Origin: Aptenodytes patagonicus
Taxonomy: Eukaryota > Chordata > Aves > Sphenisciformes > Spheniscidae
Assembly: GCF_965638725.1 (NCBI RefSeq)
Contig: NC_134951.1
Span: 29,767,746 to 29,831,745 of the forward strand
Direction of reading: 5' to 3'
Length of the DNA stretch: 64,000 bases
Notes under the pieces: generated by a model
Told to the model about the DNA's origin: nothing
Database searches by the model: none
The model's input: only the letters and a program-made list of their open reading frames with translations
Shown: positions 1-12,930 of the stretch, in pieces
How positions within the stretch are numbered: position 1 is the first letter of the stretch
How the letters are laid out: each line of letters opens with the position of its first letter
Translations under genes and position numbers: made by a program

Positions 1-948
1 GCGGGCCGCCACCGCCTCCCGGCCCTGACCCCGGCGCCGGGCCCGCCCCCGAGCGGTCCCTCCTGCTCTGCCCCCGGCCCGGAGGGGCGCGGCGCCGGGC
101 CCCCGCGCCGCGCACCCTGCCTCCGGGGGGCAGCGGCGAGCCCCAAGGGCGGCCGGGCCGGCTCCGCAACCCCCCCCTGCGGCTGCATTCAGCGGCTGGC
201 GAGAGCCCCGGCTTCGCAGAGCACCCTCTGCCACCGCGTCCTCCGCTGCCCCCAATAACGCCGTTAAGATGCGTTACCCTGGGAAATGGTGTCCCGGGGG
301 GGGGCCCACGGAGGCACACACGAAAGGGTGGGGGGAAACAGCGGTGTCCCCGGGGAGCACCGAGGACAGACGCATCTTCCTGGGATTCATTTACGGTTTC
401 CAGCTTTCGCCGGGGAGAAGCAGACCTCCGCCCTATTTTCGACATCATTTGTCGCCGGGCCGCGGACCAGCACCCGCCCGCGCCTCCGGCACAGCGGCCG
501 GCTCCGTCCCGGTCCCCGTCCCCCCCCCCCGAGCGCAGCCCCGGCCTCGCACGGACAAAGACCGGCGCCTCGCCCTGCGCAACCCGCGGAGCAGCATCGG
601 CCGCCCCAACCGCGGCCTCTCCCCGCGCTTCGGGCGGCCCGGCGCCGCTTCCACCCAGGGAGGCGCGGTGCTCCCTCGGCCTCCCGGCCGAAACGCTGGC
701 ACCAGCCGAAACGGCAAACGCCGCTGCCGCAGCCCCCGCGCCGCTAATGCGTTTTGGTATGAAAGTTTAATGGGCGCACCTGCGCGTATTTCGGCTTGCT
801 TTCCCACACGCATCAATTCACCCGGCCGCAAAACGCGGCCAAAGAGCTTAGTCACCACCCGGGGGGGGCCGCGTTTAGAAAGCCAAAGGACGGGGGTCCC
901 TCTGCCCCCCACCCGCCCCCTCTCCATCAGCCCCCGGCCGCGCCTTAC

Positions 949-1156
949 CGGCGATGCGCAACACGGCCCTCTCGGCGGGGTCCAGCACGGAGCCGCCCTG
1001 GATCTTCCGCTTGGACCGCTCGTGTTTGGGCAGGTTCCAGGGCAGCGTGTCCCCCGGCGCCGGCGACACCGTCCCCGACCTCTGGCTGAAGTCCTCCTCG
1101 TCGGAGAAATCGGCGGAGGACGACATGGAGCATCGGTAGGACGCGTTGCCGGAGCT
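949..1156 (-). CDS. DST: DST coding exon 4 (Ser-rich acidic linker before the actin-binding domain)
   Basis: The exon encodes residues 136-204 plus the first base of the next codon. It begins SSGNASYRCSMSSSADFSDE and ends near AERAVLRIA, a segment conserved in DST just before the first calponin-homology domain. The acceptor at 1158-1157 follows a strong pyrimidine tract with CTGT repeats; the donor at 948-944 reads gtaag. It starts in phase 0, matching the phase-0 end of the upstream exon at 19339, and leaves a phase-1 G for the next exon, outside the window. The first part is acidic and Ser-rich with likely phosphorylation sites (SSSADFSDEED); the second is basic (KHERSKRK). It is unusually GC-rich because it sits in a CpG island. 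Confidence 0.93.
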
Positions 1157-1734
1157 CTGCACGGGGAGACAGACAGACAGGGAGGGCGCGTGGGGAGCGG
1201 CTCGGGACGCGGCGCCTCCGGTACGACCGGCGGGTACCCGCCCCGCGTGGCGTGGAAAAGCATCTCAAGGGAAAATGAGGGTCGGGGAGAGGGACGCCGC
1301 TCACCATTGCCGTGAATTTAGGGGGGAAAGAAGGGGTGCGTGTGCGGAGCGCCGGGGGTGGTCCTCCAAAAAATAGCCGGTCTTCAGTGGGAATGCATTT
1401 GGAGGGATGTATGGGGAGAGCCGTGGCTTGCGGCTGGGCATCCAGCTCGCAAATGAGCCTCCCACTTCTCCAACAATAAACCCAGCAGCAGCAACAACCG
1501 AAAAAAAAAAAACCTTCCGGGCTACAAATCGATAGCGTTTGGCTCCCCCGCCAGGACGAGGGAAAGATTTGCCATCACCGAGCTGCTGGTGAAATCGTTC
1601 ACGTAAATCCGTCTCTGGGAAAGACCCACGCCCGCAGGCAGCCCACGCCGGGCCGCGGGCTCTTTGTTACAGCCCGCCGGGCCCCCTCCTCCTGCCCTGC
1701 TTTCCCGAGAAGAGCCCAGCGCGGCTGGCTGGCG

Positions 1735-1803
1735 GGGAGGGAAGGGAGGGAGGGAGGGAGGGAGAGAGGAAGGGAAGAAGGAAGGAAGGAAGAAAGGAGG
1801 AAA
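1735..1803 (+). repeat. GGGA/GGAA purine simple repeat
   Basis: About 70 bases of almost pure purine on the + strand, starting as GGGA repeats and passing into GGAA/GAAA repeats. The consecutive GGG runs could form a G-quadruplex, and on the DST sense strand it is a polypyrimidine tract within intron 3, about 580 bp upstream of the exon 4 acceptor. Confidence 0.9.
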
Positions 1804-4724
1804 TATGATTTCTCAGAGCAGCCCCTTTGGGCCGCCGGGCACGACAGGCGGCTTTTGGTCACACTTTGCCAAGACGGCTTCGCCAAACAAACGGCTCATG
1901 TCGGCTTGTGGACTGTATCCACGTTCAGACTGCCCAGCTACCCAAAAAAAGAGCGCTTCCAGAAACGTAAATAAGCACTGATGCAGTGCAGGGATAGGGC
2001 TGCTGCCATTTCTGGCTTCCCTGTTTAGGGTGAAGTGGGAAACCTGAACGATAACGTTTCAACACCATGTTGAGAATTTAGGATACAACGTTACACAGAG
2101 GTTATCAGGACACGATGGGGGGCAAGGTGGTGTTTCTCTTCCTCTGCATTTTCCGATTGGAGAGGCTCGTGGTTTCTCCAGGGCACCTGACTAGAAAACG
2201 ACGGGTTTGATTTGTCATTTCATGTGGGAGCTACTGTATCAGTCTTTCAAAAGTGTAACGTGATGCTGGTCCAGGTATGATGTTAATTTTTAGGGGTATG
2301 CTATTCTCAACCTGGAGAGGTGTAGTATACTTTGTTATGCAGAGACAGCCCTCATTCAGCCCATCTAGATTCCAGATTTTTTTATACTTAAACAACTGTT
2401 ATTTTAGGCTTGTCTTGTAGCCCCCCCTTTTTTTTTTTTTTCTTTACTTACAGAAGAAATTTGTACTGTGACTGAGATCTGATAAAATTTATTGTTGCTG
2501 TCTGAACCTTTTTACTGTCAGTTCCCATGGGGTGGACAAGTGAATCGTTATTATTACATTGTGGGGTATTTTACCCATTTTAAAACTCAAAACCTGCATA
2601 ATCCAGAGTAACAACATGATGCATGCTTTGCTATGCATAAAACTGCCAATAATATACAGCTAAATAATCCGCTAAATAAGAGGGGACCACTTATTAGCGG
2701 TTGCTCCTCCTGACCTCATTCACTTTTATCCCAATCCTCTTTTCTCCTTCTACAGTACTTCATGGTGAAGTTCGAAAGGGAAGAGAGGGAGGGAATAAAT
2801 ACATAAAACCAATTAACTGAATTCTTGTTCACTGTATTGTGATGTGGAAAGAGCAAGAGGTAAGTGCGGAAAAACAGAAACATGAGATGTCTGATCCCAG
2901 CTCTCATTGCCCTCGTAATTAGTTCTAGTGCCGGGAATATTTCGCTGCCAGTTTATATAATAAGCTAAAACTCTCTGTAGGATCTTATAAAGCAGGATGG
3001 TCACATACAGGTGTCTTCCTGATGGGAGCTGGAAGTGCACAGCTTGCTGCAGGGTAGAGAGGGCACTTTGCTGTACCAGGTGGGGCTAACAGGGCTCCTG
3101 ATGTGCTTAGTCAGGGATTAGGTTTCTTGTGGCCTGTCCTTAGCGCCAGATTTTGCCATAAAAGAGAAAGTGTTCCCTTTAATCCTAGCACTGAACATCC
3201 TGCTTCGGGCCTGTATCTTCTATTGGCTGCTCAGCGACCCTCAATATCTTTAGATCGCACAGACCCATGGAGACAGATTTTGCCTTTCAATTTCCTCACC
3301 TTCTTCATTTCTAGTTTATAATATGAAAATTAGAAAGAGCCCAGACACAGTATTGTGAGGGTGCTATAGCGATAGTTTGTTAGTATTTATGTGGCAGCTT
3401 GGAATACGCAAGGACAAAGTACAATAGCAGTTGTTATTGAAGCTTTGAAGAAAGATCTCCCAACTCTCAGATTTATCTTTGAAAGTACGCTATAATTTTT
3501 ATCCAGTAGGGTTTCCTTTTCTCAAAAGAGGCCTTAATAGCCCATTCTTATTTTTTATAATAACAACTCCTTCTATAGTTCCTCCTACCCTTAGAAACCA
3601 AAAGCACTGTTGAGTGATCGTTCCATATACACCACTGAACATATTCTCCATACTCTCTATTGAGATGTCAATTTTAGGGAAAAGGAGACTGTCCTTCTGG
3701 TCAGCTGTGCTACAATACTGGAAGATAAGCTATGTGAGAAGACCCCACGCCCATATTTTTGAGAAATCAAACTGAACAGGCAATCGTAGAGCAATCTTTG
3801 GCATCTAATGTGTATTACAACTAGCTATCCTCTTTTAAGTTGTCCTTCTACCTTACTTAATGCATGCATTAACAAAATGAATTAACAAAACCCACATTAG
3901 CTTACTAACTCTTCAGGAATCACGTTATCTCATTTTCAGAACAAGGTAGGAAGCTCAGAAAGGAATTTTTCATAATAGCAGAATTTAGCAAACTTGCATC
4001 TAAGAAATGCCAATTTTAACGTAATTACAGTCTACTTTTTTATTCTGCGTGGAGATACTTCTGAGTAATGTGTACACAGAGCTATTGAGCACATAAGTAT
4101 TTTTAAGAATCTCAACTTTGCTGTTCCAAAGACATTTATAATGAACTGAACAACTGCTTTGCTTGAGTAAATTAATAGCTTTGATAAGAAGTTTGTAATT
4201 GTTCTCCTTTGTAGTTTGTTCTCTCTCTTGTGCAGCCACTGTTCACAACATGCTTACCACTCACCCCACTGGATGGATTGTTTCTAGGAAACACATTTTC
4301 CATGCCATAGTTGTAAGTCCCAAATAAGCATTCCATGATTACAGCAACATATTAACCTGTTTAAAAAATACAAAATAATGCAGAACATCTGTACTATCCT
4401 GAAAAGGGTTCCTGGCCAATTAGGACAGCATGTGAAAAAAAATCGGTTCTATTCTGTTAAAATCAAAATATGTAAAGCACTTCTGTTATTTTTCCATAAA
4501 GCACTTTGCTGTATGCAAGTGAAAAAACGTAACTGTTAATAATATACAACACTTCTTTGGGTTACGTGAGTGAAGTGTCTTTTATATCCACTAAAATATT
4601 GATCAGACACATCCTTACTTAGCCTGCTCTGGGACTTAGCGAGGGTCAGGGCTTGACCCTTCTTAGCTTGAAGGCCCATAAGGTCACAGCCCAGATGCTA
4701 TAGCTGCTTATTCTATGCCTCCGA

Positions 4725-4820
4725 TTATGCATTCCTTCTGCTCATTAGCCTAAAGACTTATCTGTAGCCTCTATTGTTGATCAGCGGGAACTGTTGAATT
4801 TGCATAGAAGTTATGCATAT
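4725..4820. promoter_or_regulatory. Octamer/SOX-like motif cluster, candidate intronic enhancer
   Basis: Within 96 bases there are an ATTTGCAT octamer (4798-4805), two TTATGCAT motifs (4725-4732 and 4811-4818) and an ATTGTT SOX-type core (4773-4778). This density of POU- and SOX-like sites in an otherwise ordinary intron suggests a conserved regulatory element. The motifs are visible, but the function is only inferred and short motifs recur by chance in AT-rich DNA. Confidence 0.25.
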
Positions 4821-7194
4821 AACAGCTTGTGCATTGAAGCCTGTTGGTCATACATAAGCAAATCTAAGCGGAGTTTTGTCTGCATTTGAAGTACAGGATT
4901 AAACTTAATGCATCGTTTCACCGTCAGTACCACAGGGGGGTGCAAACTGCACACAGAGTCCTCACCGCTGTGTCTCGGGAGGCAAAGTGCTCAGGACAAG
5001 CATTTAGGAGGCCAAAACTCATTTCTGCCAATGTCTACAGTTGTCTCTGTAATCAGGTGATTTGCAGCAACCGTCTGAGAGTCAGGCTTGCTACTGTGCT
5101 ATAAAAGTGAGCTGGTTTCCAGTAATGGGCATGATTTCAAAGAAGTATTTCGTACACTTCTTGTAAGAGGAATTTGGCCAAGTACCAAGGCATGATTTCC
5201 TTTGAGGGGGGAAAGAAGGACTGTTTGTCATAGGTGAGACACTGCAGAAGATTAGGTGGAAACTGGGTGGGAGACAGTGTAGCTGGAAAACGGTATAAGG
5301 TAACGCACAACACCATATATCAGATAAGCCATCCCTAAAAAGGATCTGATACCCTCAAAAACACCAGTGGGTTTTGCACTGTCATTCCTCAAGGCGGAAG
5401 CATTAGCAGAGGTCAGGTTTTAAACTCAGCCAAGCAATCCAGCTGGCAAAAGCTGCAAAGAGGCTGATACCGAATTATTGTCATATTGCAAAAATTCCCC
5501 AACTTTATGAGACATCGGAGATTGTGCTGGCCGACGGAATTCTAGTCAAATATCTTGCACTTTCATATCTTATCTTTGAGAAGACTTTCCACTGCAGTGA
5601 GTCCTTTCACGCTGGTTTTTGGAAGCTCTTGGGAATTACAGGTCAACAATGACTGAAATTTAATTTTCAGTTTAGTTACGAGTTATTTATATTTCACTTA
5701 TACTAAACTGTCCCAGAATTCTGTTTTTTTTCCTTCGTCATGTTCATTGTGGGCAATGGATAAATATGAACAGAAATGAAGTGTTTGAATCATGGTTTTA
5801 CTGAGTGCGTTTTAACAAAATACCTCCTAATTTAGAGTAATTTAGAATATCAGTTGAATGTAACATGCTATTTTTGTCCTCTAACATCCCAGATTGAATG
5901 ATACTGAAGTGGATCAACTTTTAAAGTAAAATAACTTAATAAATTTCAGACAAAATCTAGGGCAACGGAATGTTCCCATTAGTAAATCTTTACTACTTTA
6001 ACCTGATTAGATGATAATGCAATGCAGAATACAAAACATCCAATGTATGTAATCAGGCTACGCAAGTCCCTTGGGACTGCATGTTGTCAGAAATGATCAA
6101 AATCCAAAACAGACACACAAATGAAAGTACAAACGAGGGCAATGTAAAACCAACTATGCTTAAGCTTAAAAAAAAAAAAAAAATCCACCAGTGGAGACAC
6201 AGCCATATTAAATGAATATTTTTCTCTGGTTCTGTGCCAGTCATTTAAGAGGACATCCGTACTTGAAAGTGCCTACATTACCAGGATATACAAACATAAC
6301 TACAGATTTTCTGAGTTTGTATTTAATGTTATAAAGAAATAAGCAGAAAGCTGGAAGGCAAATACACTAAATCTGAAACTCCTGAACATCAAGGGTCCAA
6401 TTCTATGTTAAACTACCTTTGCGAACAGTTAGGCTTTTCAAACATCAAGACAAATTATTGCTTTGTAGAGAGAATTTACATTCTTTCTTTCTAAAGGTAG
6501 GAGAAGATGGAAATAAGCATTCAGTGTTTATTCTATCACATGCATTTTGAGCCTGTAATTGTATTTATACAAGGAAATACTGATGCTTTCATAGGTTTTT
6601 GAAATGAGATGGGATCTTTTCTGGATGCTAGTAGGTCAATCTCTACCATTACCCCACTTTGAAAATAACCTTATGGAGGCAACTCTCATGAAAGAAATAG
6701 GTTATTTGAGGACATTAAATTCAAAATGCATAAAGGGCTAGAGCCACGTATGTACTTGGACATTGCAATACAGTTTTGTAACATCAAACTATGTTTACTG
6801 GATAAACATCTACTTATACACCTAAAACTGACGTGATGCAAAACTGAGTTTTTGGTAGGAACTAAGTAGTCAGAAAAACCTGGTCACCCAGGATGATGCA
6901 GCATCTCATTCTTCAGGGACATAAGACACCCCCAAACCTTCTCCTGAAATTGGTCCTCAGTCATCCTTTCATAACATCAGAGAGCACTAGTTTCTTTTGA
7001 ACCATAGAAGAAGTGAACCAGCTGTTTGCCTTTTCCTTATTGTCTTAAGAAGCTTGAAACCTAGCCTCAAACCCTCATCTCCCAGCAGCCAGCTGGAGAC
7101 TATTCTGCAACAACCTCCTGGTTGTGGAAGTGGTGCAGGTTAAAAAAAGAGTTCAAGATTTCTTGGTGTGGAATGAGGAGGAGGAAGAGGGAGC

Positions 7195-7335
7195 GTAGCA
7201 CTCTGTGTCAGAGCACGCAAGGCTCTGGCGGTGAGAAGGAGGTGCTGGGTTCTGATCCCTGCTCCGATGACTGCTTATACCTTCTGCTTTAAGTAGTAAT
7301 TGGGTAAAGTATTGAAGTAGTCCCTGGATGAGACA
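7195..7335 (+). repeat. Possible tRNA-derived SINE remnant (MIR-like)
   Basis: A segment around 7243-7260 resembles a tRNA B box (GGTTCTGATCC) preceded by a gcggtgag/gggt context like the tRNA-related part of MIR-type SINEs. The rest is too degraded to align by eye. It could equally be chance similarity. Confidence 0.25.
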
Positions 7336-10300
7336 TGTGCAATGGAGATACACCAAATTTCAAGTACTTACTGGTCTGAAGTGATACCATCTTCTAGTAG
7401 CTAAAAAAAATAAATTAGTTAATATTACGCTACAACAAGTAGAGTTTCTGTTTCATTTACTTCATGTATCAGTGATCTCTTTCAGGAGCAGAAAGCTGAG
7501 AGATGCTCCACATTTGTAACTCCCTGTTAACTGTGAGATGAGATGAGGGATCAGATACTGTCAAGATAATCTCCACAGATCTCAGCAATTTCCACCAAGG
7601 AAGATAGCCATCAAAGAGAAAAATAAGGCGTTTAAAGTATGTTGCTGTGCAAGGAAAACCTGCTCGTTGTTTTTTCTTTTTCAAATTAATACATTGAAAA
7701 GCAAGGCATACTTTATTCAGTGTAACCAAGACCTGTATATAAGTGGGGCCAAATAACATTCAGCTTAAACTAGCCACGTTGTGCCAAAGCCATCAGTTCT
7801 CTTGAAAAGCTGCTTAGTAAAAGTGTGCTAAGAAAAATGTGGATTCTTTTTGAATGTCACTTGAAAATTAATAATATCATCAACATGACAGCCCTGATGT
7901 GTTACATATTTAATCCATTCCTTTATTCCTCACCTATTTCCTCTATTTAGTTTTTCAATATGAATTGCAGGATTTAATCTTGAAATAGCTTACCTACATT
8001 ATAGAAGCCGACAGAAAGGTACTGAAGGTTTTGCAGATGGGAAGGTAATATTTTGAGCTCCGAGTATCTGGGAAGCTACAGCATGGGGAATAGGTATTTT
8101 AGTTGAGTTTTATGCTAAAACCATCAGCAAGATATAAGTGCTACTTCCATTATAATTAGCATTATCTTGTTCCAAAATCAATGCTTCATAGATATTAATA
8201 CCTCAAATGTCAGGATTTCATGGTCTCAAAATTGTGAATTATTTCTGTAAAAGAAATGCATATACCTTAGATGATTGCTGTATATAACTGTTGCAAAAAA
8301 ACCTTCCCATTACCTAAAAATGAATTTTGTATTAATTTTTAATTGCAGCTATCTTGCATCCATTCAGATCCCCCTGGTCTGCCAGACACAAAAGAGAATA
8401 ACATGACAGAACAACTAAAGTTTGAGGAAGGCACACAGAGTTTTATCTGCTTACTACACCTACAAGGCCAACCATGTAACAGAGGAAGAGTCTGGAATAA
8501 GAAATAATCTAGCTTCAAATACTTTCCTCAGCCTTCTAAACTTCTCCTTGTAGATTGTATTCTATTATATATATGTTTTAATAGCAAACCAAATTACTCC
8601 TGCCATAAAAAGTTCATCGGAGTATGAAAACACTCTGGACAGCAAAGAGCAAATTAAAGTTCTAAGTAGTTCTTGAATCTCTGATGGGCACAGATTGTTT
8701 TCAAGAAAAAAATAAAAGGAGGACTTAGAAGAATTTTTTAAAATGACATAATGAAAATCTAAAACAGTGGGTTTGATATTCTGCTTTTAGTAACAACTGT
8801 TAACATTCCTGACTGATGTTTCCCTCCTTATAGAATTAAACATTCATTTGTTCTTTTCAAACTGTTTCAATCCCATGTTTTAAAACAAAGTTTCAAGACT
8901 TGATCCAGCAATCAATCGACATTTAACTATTTGAAAATACAGGTTCTTATAATTGCACAACACTAGTAATACTGTTAATAATGAAGTTATCAGACTGTTT
9001 TCTCTTATAAAATCCATTTTAAGTTGCCTTATCTTATGTTTGGTTGAAAATATTCCCTGCCCAAGGTTGAATTTTCTTGAAAATTTTTAGTCAAAGGCTG
9101 ACTCAGAAGCCTGAGAGCAAGATGATGAAAATATGCAGTAGTTATTTGTCAACACTAAAAAAAATACCCCAGTGATCTTTTTTGAGAAGACTCTGGGCTT
9201 TGGGATGGATACTTCAAATATGAACATCCTTTAAGCTAGACATAGGCCGTTTGCCATCTTTGTTAAAAATCTGTCTATATTTGTCAGAGTGCTAAGTCTT
9301 TGATATATAAATATAATCTGCTATCCTTGGCATCAGGGAGTATAAAGTAAAGCTTTTAAAGTTTGGGTTTGATCTCACTGCTCTTGACTAGAAAGCTTCT
9401 CCAGAACCTACTGCTCTCTTGATTACAAGTAATCTTCCTCTAATTGACGCCTGAAACTTATTCCTGGTCTTTTTTTTTTTTTTTGCGACAACAGCGTTCA
9501 TTTCCTTAAATACCTTTTTTGCTTCCCTGATGCGCTCACAGCCTGCATTGTACCTCCTCTCAGCCTTTTTTGTTTTTGCTGAGCAAGTCAACTTCTTTTA
9601 ATCTCCCCTCATCTCTAGTAGTCCTTCTTTGCAAAGTTAAATAGTTTGATTTAACTATTCCTAGGGCCCAGGTGACTACCAATGTGATTTTACCAGATTT
9701 ATTTTTTTTAAACAAGGCCATGTTTGAATTTATCATCTAAAATGTCTTCAGTATATCAACTAAAATCTCTTCAGATTGGCACCCACTAAACAAAGCCTCT
9801 CAACTCTCTCAGGGGTCTCACAGCTGCCAGACCAACACCCCACCATCGCAGAATGACCAAGCAAATTCCACCCTCGCAGCTCTTACCTCCGCTCTCAGGA
9901 CACCTACCATCCCTGCCGAGGAGCTGAGCAGGATCCTTCCAGCTTGGAGATACAGAGGCAAAACTAATCTTTCCATCTAATAGTTACCTGCTGTGGTTGC
10001 AGGCTGATGGCAGTGCAGGCAAGAGGCATGGAGAGCAGGGGAGGGCAGGCACCAGACCTCACAGGCAGGAGACCGTTTCTTTTATGCTCTCTGTGACTCG
10101 CTCGGCTGTGCTTAGCCAGCCAGAGGAAGAAGCCGTACAATCTGAATGTAGAGAGGACAAACACCGGAACCGGCGCACTGGAGGGAAAGGGCTGGAGAAA
10201 TACACTGGGACTGACAGCCTGAGGGACAAACACACAGACCGGCAGAGTCTGGGAGCTGCAGCTGAAAAGTGTTCAAGGGAACAGCAGACTCCATGGATAA

Positions 10301-12871
10301 AGATGGAGGATAAAGAGGAGAAACAGACCTGCAAGGAAACAGCTGGGAGTAGTAACTGTCAATGCTGGAGACAGCAGATCAGGGGAGAGCTAAGAATCTG
10401 ACATGCTGGCATGAAACTGGTATTGCCTCAGCAAAAGGCTTTGAACAAGGTACTCTGACGAACAAGGAGGGTAGGAACTGTGTGTGAGAAGGTCTCCAAG
10501 AAGAGAGACGAGAGCCAAGGAAGGTACGCATGGAGTATGCAACCAGAGGCCACAGGGAGACACAGAAATCAAAGAGACTGGTTGAACAAGTGCCTCAGAG
10601 CAATAAGATGACTGACCAGGTGAGCCTGGGAAGAGTTGTGCAAGGGGTGTGACATGGAGGAGTGATGCAAGGACTGACAAAGTGAGAGGAGAAGGGCTGA
10701 GGTCAGTAGAGGGGTGAGGACTGGGCAGCGAGGAAGGAGCCAGCAGTGGGGCAGAGGCAGGTCAGGAGCAGGCTGGAGGAGACAGGGCAGAAAGCCACGC
10801 TTGGGAACAATGAGCACAAGAAAGCACATCCCCCTAAGGAGCCTGGTAGGAAATGGAAATTTCACCCCAACTCTGGGCCTTAGCAAATATCTGAGAGTTC
10901 CTCTACAAAAAAAATACCTCTTCCCCTGTGTTACTGATTCATATGGAGGAATACAAATATCATCAGTGTCTCCCTGAAATCCTATAGCAGAATTTTCTGT
11001 GTTGTAGTTCAAGTGTCAAAACCTGCTGATGAGCCACACAATGGAGCTTTGTTTTTAAGTTTACTTTTATAACAACAGTAGGAAATTAAACACAAAGTTC
11101 TTGTTAAAATACTTTTCTTAAGGGTGCAAAGTCAAGCACTAAAACGTTACCAAATCGCAGATCCAAGGTTCACCATGCAATCTTAGTTCAGCCTGTTTAT
11201 TTGTACATCATGATGCAGTCATAATGATGTGATCATATACTATTACATCCCCGGTGTCTTGCTCTTATTTAGTGCAAATGATGGGTGATATTCACTCCAT
11301 AAAGAGTTGTTCAATATTTTGTTTTGTCATCCTCTGTTCAATGGGCAGCCCCAGAACTTCACTTGTTTCATGCTATTCAAATGCTGGTGTGAAGAAGAAA
11401 TTATTATTTCAGAGACTGTTTTGTGGTGCAGTAGTATCTGACTGCTTCATGAATCCTAATGATCTTTCCCATTACACAAGATGCAAACTGAAACCAGGAG
11501 GTCAATTTTGATATCTAGGTCAAATTGAGATGCCAGGGATCTGATTTTTAAGAGTTACTAGAATTACGTATCGGTAATACTCAGACCACAGCACAGACAG
11601 AGTTCAGTGGTGAATGGCAGCTTGAGAACTTTTATAAACCCAGCTACATGTTTTGAGTCAGGCATTTAGAAAATGGAAGATAAAAAATGTTTTAACACAG
11701 TTGTTCAGCACGTTCACAATGACCTTGTGCCCACCCTTCAATCTCCAAGGCAGCGCTCACTGCTTTTTAAAGAAATAAGAGATTCTCTCTCTTCCTGCAA
11801 TCTCCTATTTTATTCATTTACACACTTTACAACTTCTGCAGCAGAACTCCTACACATAAGAGTCATCCTAAGAGCACTTCCATCCTACGATGAATACAGA
11901 GTACATCCTGTGAAAAAACAGTATGCCATCATACAATTAAAGTCTATATGACAATGCAGATGCATAATCGACTGAATTAAAGCTGCATGTATAACCTTAA
12001 TTCCAGCATTTCCTAACATTTGAATACTTGCCTTTGCCAAACTATTCTTTTAACATAATACCCATGTGCAATGTTATATATAAATATGAATGGATATGGG
12101 AGTCCCTTGCTATATAAAGATGTACTGTTTATGTGCCACAGTAGGATGTTACACAATACAACTCTGAAGACTGACTCCTGTGGCAGCAAAGGAAAAGGAA
12201 ACATCTGCATTTAGACTCTATAATTACTACGCATCTATGAGACAATTACTGGTCATTTTAAGTTGTGCAAACAACACCATCATAACAAAATCAGAGCTGA
12301 TTGATTCATTTTTTTTTAACCTGCCTTCAGCTACTGCACAGAATTTACTATTTATGATTACTTACATGAAATGTTTTTTCATACAATTAAGACCGCTAGC
12401 ACATTTTAGGAGCTTGGGTTTATATTACTACCTCTCAAGGAAGGACACTGAGATTTTAAAAAAGAGAAATTCTGAACAGTTAAAAATTTAATTTCTCAGT
12501 GAGGCTATGCTGCATACATGTAGTATAATTTTATCAATGAACACAAAATCCCAGTTGATACAAATCATGGGAAAATGACAGTGGCAAAAAAAAAAAAAAG
12601 TATTAGACATTTTTCAAGCCAGAGTTTTACAGCTCTATTTCTTTGATACAACAGTTGAAGAATATTTTATCTCATTCACTTCTAATTTTGTAGCAAGTTA
12701 GCTTCAGCTCCAAGGACCAATATGATGCAAAGTCAGGTTTATCATGAAGCTATTGCAATCTGAACAAAAATGTAATCCACAGTTTAGAAATGGCAAACCA
12801 CCATACTGGCAAGTGATGTCAAAGGTGTTTATTTGATACTAAGCGCTATTTTTACATCAAAAAGAGTGTAA

Positions 12872-12930
12872 TTGGCTATGCTGCTTGCTTTTTTCCCCCC
12901 AAGATTAGCTATGCTGCTTTCTTTTTTCTG
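12872..12930 (+). repeat. Imperfect tandem duplication (about 32-bp unit, two copies)
   Basis: Two copies of a segment reading GCTATGCTGCTT followed by a T-rich stretch start at about 12872 and 12904. They differ at a few bases and by a C-rich insertion, which suggests an old local duplication inside DST intron 3. Confidence 0.7.

Larger units (their letters stand above)
1..1900. promoter_or_regulatory. DST: CpG island over DST exon 4; possible alternative promoter
   Basis: The first 1.3 kb is extremely GC- and CpG-rich, with GC richness tailing off by about 1.9 kb, and it continues past the left edge. It surrounds the DST exon at 949-1156. DST is known to use several alternative first exons for isoforms with different N-termini, so an internal promoter here is plausible. 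An in-frame ATG lies inside the exon at residue 146 of the long isoform, just before a Ser-rich stretch. I see no TATA box and could not identify a second first exon. The promoter role is inferred from composition only; GC-rich coding sequence could explain part of the signal. Confidence 0.55.

Noticed and set aside
269..1315. Long open frames on both strands in the left CpG island
   Set aside because: GC-rich DNA has few stops; the only supported coding segment there is the DST exon 949-1156, in a different frame from the longest one.
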